Below are positions 60,910 to 64,000 of a DNA stretch of 64,000 bases, one piece after another (the first letter of the stretch is position 1; the number at the start of each line of letters is the position of its first letter). The notes beneath the pieces were generated by a model. That model had not been told where the DNA came from, ran no database searches, and saw nothing but the letters and a program-made list of their open reading frames with translations. The DNA comes from JAWKUK01 sp964402175 (lineage in GTDB: Bacteria > Planctomycetota > UBA1135 > GCA-002686595), in NCBI GenBank assembly GCA_964402175.1, contig CAYOBN010000011.1, positions 1-64,000 on the forward strand, given 5' to 3'. The translations under genes were made by a program, and so were the position numbers.

Positions 60910-60942
60910 GCGGGGCGCCACCCTTCCCAGGTGGCGCCCCGC
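60910..60942. terminator. 13-base perfect hairpin after the secreted protein gene
   Basis: GCGGGGCGCCACC (60910-60922) pairs with GGTGGCGCCCCGC (60930-60942) around a 7-base loop, 30 bases after the stop. A short TTT follows 5 bases later, so a rho-independent terminator is likely. Confidence 0.7.
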
Positions 60943-61015
60943 GCTCGTTTGGTGTGGGGCAGGGGTCCCAACCGGGCTTCGGGCTTGGACGGATCACCCC
61001 GGGGATGCTAAACTG

Positions 61016-61023
61016 GACCGGTC
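61016..61023. promoter_or_regulatory. Small palindrome upstream of the Rrf2 gene
   Basis: GACCGGTC is a perfect 8-base palindrome 26 bases before the ATG, next to a TAAACT that could serve as a -10 element. It is a candidate autoregulatory site, but short. Confidence 0.25.
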
Positions 61024-61049
61024 ACTCCACTTTTGCTCCGACAGATCCC

Positions 61050-61550
61050 ATGGCCCTAAGTCAGACCGCCGAGTACGCGCTGCGCGCCGTCGTGTGGCTC
61101 GCTCAGAACCCCGGCCAGCCGCAGACCACCCAGCAGCTCTCCGAGGCCACGCAGGTGCCCATGAGCTACCTGCCGAAGGTGTTCCAGCCGCTGGTCCGCA
61201 GCGGGGTCATCACGGGTCAGCGGGGCCTCGGCGGGGGATATTCGCTGCTGAAGGATCCGCGCGACCTCACGATGCTCGAGGTCGTGAACTGCGTGGACCC
61301 GATCGTGCGAATCGAGTCCTGCCCGCTCGACATCAAGAGCCACGGGGTCCGGCTCTGCCCGCTGCACGCGACGCTGAACCAGGCCATCATCGCCGAAGAG
61401 AAGCGGCTGTCACAGACCCGCATCGGTGACCTGATCAACCGGCCCGGGCAACCCGAGCCCCTCTGCGAGGTCGCCACGCGCATGCGCGAAGAGCGCTCGA
61501 AGGGGCCGGACGACGCAACCCCAGGGAGCGACGGCGTCAGTCCTTCGTGA
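61050..61550 (+). CDS. Rrf2-family transcriptional regulator with Fe-S-type cysteines
   Basis: This 166-residue protein begins ALSQTAEYALRAVVWLAQNP, the Rrf2 winged-helix start, followed by TTQQLSEATQVPMSYLPKVFQPLVRSGVITGQRGLGGGYSL (helix-turn-helix and wing). Cysteines in VVNCVDP, ESCPLD and RLCPLH are spaced like the three ligands of [2Fe-2S] or [4Fe-4S] clusters in IscR/NsrR-type members, so redox, iron or NO sensing is likely. Its final 14 bases overlap the 3' end of fliN on the other strand. Confidence 0.88.
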   Translation: MALSQTAEYALRAVVWLAQNPGQPQTTQQLSEATQVPMSYLPKVFQPLVRSGVITGQRGLGGGYSLLKDPRDLTMLEVVNCVDPIVRIESCPLDIKSHGVRLCPLHATLNQAIIAEEKRLSQTRIGDLINRPGQPEPLCEVATRMREERSKGPDDATPGSDGVSPS

Positions 61551-61884
61551 TCGACGTGATGCGGACCCCGTAGGCGCTGTCGATCGTGACGACTTCGCCG
61601 CGGGCGACCACCTTGCCGTTGATCAGGATGTCCGCAGGCTCGTGGGCCTCGCGGTCGAGCGGAATCAAGCTGCCCGGGCCGAGGCGTACGAGCTCTCCGA
61701 GCGTCAGGCGCGAGCGGCCGATCTGCACCGTGACGCGGACGGGCACGTCGAGCAGTGCATCGATGCCGATGGGTTGGCCGGAGGGTTTGCCCGCGGCGAG
61801 CTCGTCGAGCACCGCAGCTTGGACGGAGACCGCTTCCGTGGCCTCGTCGAGCGCTCGCTCCAGGTTGTCGTTGGGGTTCGCCAT
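61537..61884 (-). CDS. fliN: Flagellar motor switch protein FliN
   Basis: This 115-residue protein is of normal FliN size. The SpoA-type C-terminal domain is clear: IDALLDVPVRVTVQIGRSRLTLGELVRLGPGSLIPLDREAHEPADILINGKVVARGEVVTI. It forms the bottom of the C-ring that switches rotation. The ATG at 61884 was chosen. It lies 37 bases after fliM and is last in the minus-strand flagellar operon. Confidence 0.9.
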   Translation of the reverse strand: MANPNDNLERALDEATEAVSVQAAVLDELAAGKPSGQPIGIDALLDVPVRVTVQIGRSRLTLGELVRLGPGSLIPLDREAHEPADILINGKVVARGEVVTIDSAYGVRITSITKD

Positions 61885-61921
61885 GGGGGTTGGGCAGATC
61901 GCGGGCCTACGTCTTCGCGGT

Positions 61922-62887
61922 CTAGTCTTCGGGGGTGAGCTCTTCGTCACTCGCGGACGAGAGCTGTTCGATCAAGACGGCCATGCGGCCTTGGTGCGCG
62001 CCGAAACGGGCGAGCGCGCGGATGTGCTCTTCCACTCGCACGGCGACGGGTTGTTCGACGTGGGTGCCGAGCGGGATCACGTCGCCCACCTCCAGCTCCA
62101 GCAGCTCGCGCAGCGGCACCATCGTGGCACCGAGCTCCGCCGAAACGCGGACACTCACACCAGCCAGGTGTGGGGGAGCGACGGCGAGCGCAGCCGACAG
62201 GTCTTCGTCGTCCTCGGCCACCACGCCGGGGAGGTACACGCGCATTTCGCTCGGGCCACCGGGGCCGTCGAAGATGAGGTGCACGAGCAGGCGCCGGCTG
62301 TCCGCGTCGGGGCCGAGGTCCTCGAGCGTCGTGAGCTCCTCGGGTTCCTGCCAGATCTCGCCGTTGCCGACCTCTAGATGCAGCGCCTCGGCGAGCAGCG
62401 CGACGATGTTCTGCAGCAGGCTGCCGACCACGCGACCTTCGGTGCGCGACAGCGCTTTGCCTGTGGTCTCCAGCGACACGTTGCGCCGCGGCTTCGGCTG
62501 CTCACCCTCCGCGGGCGCCGGGCCGGACAGGACGATGTCGCAGGCGTTGGTCGCGGCGGTCGAGTCCCAAACGAGCCAGCCCAGGCGGCCTGCGCATGGG
62601 AAACCCATCACGACAAACGGCTTGACGATGTCCTCGAAGAGGCCGTGCGCCGTGACCTCGGCGACCTCCCCGAGCTGCAGCTTGTGGTGGTTGCGCAGCG
62701 GCCCCGCCAGTGCGTTGGCGATCGCGCCGAGGCGCGCCGCGAGCGACTTCGAGAGGTGGCGCAGGCGCTCCTTCGAGAGCGTGCGCGGATGCGCGAAGTC
62801 GCGCAGAGCGACGTCCGCAGAACGCAACGGACGACCCGCGCTTCCGCGCAGGGCCGCCAATTCGTCCTGGGTGACCGTCGTCTTCAC
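61922..62887 (-). CDS. fliM: Flagellar motor switch protein FliM
   Basis: This 321-residue protein begins TVTQDELAALRG, a recognisable version of the CheY-P-binding LSQ(D/E)EIDAL motif. The middle domain includes HLSKSLAARLGAIANALAGPL and FVVMGFPCAGRLGWLVWD. The C-terminal SpoA domain is VSVRVSAELGATMVPLRELLELEVGDVIPLG. It links CheY signalling to FliG and FliN in the C-ring. It lies 22 bases after fliL. Confidence 0.9.
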   Translation of the reverse strand: MKTTVTQDELAALRGSAGRPLRSADVALRDFAHPRTLSKERLRHLSKSLAARLGAIANALAGPLRNHHKLQLGEVAEVTAHGLFEDIVKPFVVMGFPCAGRLGWLVWDSTAATNACDIVLSGPAPAEGEQPKPRRNVSLETTGKALSRTEGRVVGSLLQNIVALLAEALHLEVGNGEIWQEPEELTTLEDLGPDADSRRLLVHLIFDGPGGPSEMRVYLPGVVAEDDEDLSAALAVAPPHLAGVSVRVSAELGATMVPLRELLELEVGDVIPLGTHVEQPVAVRVEEHIRALARFGAHQGRMAVLIEQLSSASDEELTPED

Positions 62888-62909
62888 GTGCTTGGGTTGG
62901 CGCGCAGAA

Positions 62910-63692
62910 TCACTGCGCGAGCTTGCGGCCCAGATGGATCTGTCGGATCCGCCCGTGGACCCCCACGTTGACCTCCCCGCGGAAGTCAGGCTTCAGTCTG
63001 GTCAGATCCAGGAAAAGTTTGCGGCCGTCCCCGGTCCGGACCTCGAAGTCCGACTCCGACCCTACGAACTTGCTCTCGTCGCCGTCAGCGAACTTGATGG
63101 TCTTCGCTTTGGCGTCGACCGTGACCTTGTACTCGCGGAAGGCCCCCCGGAAGGTGCCCCGCCGCGCATGGGATTCACCGATGCGCAAGCCGCTCTTCGG
63201 ATCCACTTCGAGCGGCAGCGTCGTTTCACCCACGTGCACCGGGAACAGGACCGGCTCCACTGCGTCTTCGAGCTGCGCCGCGAGCGCGAGCTCTGCGCCG
63301 CTGCCGTCCTTCATGATCTCGACTAGCGTGAAGTTCGCGACGACGTTCGTCATCACTTCGTCCACGGACGGCGTGAAGTCGGGGTCTGACTTGCGCCCAG
63401 TCGGGTAGTTCTGGTCGTAAGCAAAGAAGCTGGCGCTCGGCGAGAACTTTATGTAGCGCGAGAAGTTGTCGTCGCGGGTATTGGCGACGAACTCCTTGTC
63501 GAAGAAGGCGAAAGACCAAGGCCCCGAGAAAGACTCCGGGCCCCTCTCCTTCTTCGGCAGCGCCATGACGGCGATGCCGGCGCCACCCGCGATCAGCAGA
63601 ACGACGCCTAAGAGCAGCTTCATCGGGCCTTTCCCGCCCTTGTCCTTCTCCGCTGCGGAGGAGGCGCTGTCTTTGTTCTCGTTGTCGGCCAT
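62910..63692 (-). CDS. fliL: Flagellar basal body-associated protein FliL
   Basis: This 260-residue protein is longer than the usual 150-180. It has a cytoplasmic charged start (MADNENKDSASSAAEKDKGGKG), a membrane helix at about 24-44 (MKLLLGVVLLIAGGAGIAVMAL) and a periplasmic stomatin-like domain ending GEVNVGVHGRIRQIHLGRKL. FliL surrounds the stator units. It starts 6 bases after the motB-like gene and precedes fliM, a typical order. Confidence 0.75.
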   Translation of the reverse strand: MADNENKDSASSAAEKDKGGKGPMKLLLGVVLLIAGGAGIAVMALPKKERGPESFSGPWSFAFFDKEFVANTRDDNFSRYIKFSPSASFFAYDQNYPTGRKSDPDFTPSVDEVMTNVVANFTLVEIMKDGSGAELALAAQLEDAVEPVLFPVHVGETTLPLEVDPKSGLRIGESHARRGTFRGAFREYKVTVDAKAKTIKFADGDESKFVGSESDFEVRTGDGRKLFLDLTRLKPDFRGEVNVGVHGRIRQIHLGRKLAQ

Positions 63693-63698
63693 GGTCGG

Positions 63699-64000
63699 TC
63701 ACCGGGGTGGAGTTACGAGCCGCGCGTCCACGGACTGGGCAGCGACCCCCGTCTCGGGGAGCTCGCCGAACCAGGCCCTGGCTTCGACCCGCCTCGGGTC
63801 GTAGTCATGCTGCTCGATCATGTAGTTTCGGACGCTTTGTGCCCGAACCTGAGCCAGCCACGTGGGATCCCCGTGGTAGTCCTGGCCAGCGTCGTTTGCG
63901 TGGCCCTCCAGCACGAGCACCTGCCCCGGACCAGGACGCAGCGAGTCCGCCAGGGCGTCGAGGTAGCGCCTGGCATCCGGGTCGAGGGACCCGTCGCCGC
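63699..64000 (-). CDS. MotB/OmpA-family peptidoglycan-binding domain, C-terminal part only
   Basis: The gene runs off the window; about 100 C-terminal residues are visible. They fit the OmpA-like fold: DPDARRYLDALADSL, VLVLEGHANDAG (the GH(T/A)(D/N) motif), then WLAQVRAQSVRNYMIEQHDYDPRRVEARAWFGELP. Because it lies 6 bases before fliL in a fliL-fliM-fliN operon, it is most likely the stator protein MotB, which anchors the motor to the cell wall. Confidence 0.75.
   Translation of the reverse strand, partial: GDGSLDPDARRYLDALADSLRPGPGQVLVLEGHANDAGQDYHGDPTWLAQVRAQSVRNYMIEQHDYDPRRVEARAWFGELPETGVAAQSVDARLVTPPR

Overview
The window is a high-GC, gene-dense chromosomal segment from a planctomycete-like bacterium, probably a marine, flagellated member of a deep branch. 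The phylum inference rests on a DUF1501 / DUF1549-DUF1553 cytochrome gene pair, ECF sigma factors beside Ser/Thr kinases with TPR tails, a DUF1080 protein, and large secreted beta-propeller/LamG/PKD proteins. Two exactly 100-base N runs, each flanked by an identical 55-base copy, mark it as a draft (probably metagenomic) scaffold. No tRNA, rRNA, CRISPR array or intact insertion sequence was recognised.

Layout. 1-8.3 kb: secreted proteins (a truncated signal-peptide protein, a small membrane protein, a LamG protein, a 1566-residue propeller/PKD/CBM/cytochrome c protein, a membrane-anchored hypothetical). 8.4-17.1 kb: surface polysaccharide genes. One five-gene operon on the minus strand runs sulfotransferase-like, DegT aminotransferase, two GT2 glycosyltransferases, kdsA. 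A second pair is GT2 plus a WecF-like GT56 enzyme, with a PglD/NeuD-type acyltransferase opposite; rsmE sits between them. 17.1-22.1 kb: ECF sigma divergent from a Ser/Thr kinase, then a ribosome hibernation factor and a tandem universal stress protein. 22.4-30.5 kb: a VHL-beta metallopeptidase, a TetR/SDR pair with two different palindromes, a sigma/anti-sigma-like/secreted helical protein operon, mnmH, DoxX and a membrane GT2. 30.7-40.9 kb: pepN, a damaged kinase locus, a second ECF operon, and a BlaI/M56 pair whose peptidase carries an unusual secretin-like tail. 40.9-50.3 kb: DUF1080, PhyH dioxygenase, methyltransferase, the DUF1501/PSD1 pair, a DNA glycosylase and an SLC13 transporter. 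50.3-60.9 kb: NicO transporter, M28 peptidase, FtsX-type permease with a DUF3299 lipoprotein, ATP-grasp enzyme plus Deg-type protease, and an 845-residue secreted protein. 61-64 kb: an Rrf2 regulator convergent with a flagellar operon (motB-like, fliL, fliM, fliN).

Most distinctive points. (1) Both scaffold gaps look artificial: merging the 55-base overlaps removes 155 bases and restores one continuous reading frame in each case. (2) The kinase at 34 kb lacks the whole ATP-binding N-lobe, has a frameshift near its 3' end, and follows a small ORF that appears paralogous to the protein at 0.3 kb. (3) Two otherwise unrelated secreted proteins share a C-terminal domain of about 140 residues, a possible sorting or surface module. 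(4) Several tightly packed convergent gene pairs have both opposed TGA stop codons inside the arms or loop of one inverted repeat, suggesting compact bidirectional terminators. (5) A BlaI-type regulator has two tandem 18-base operator-like repeats overlapping its start, upstream of an M56 peptidase with a non-penicillin-binding tail.
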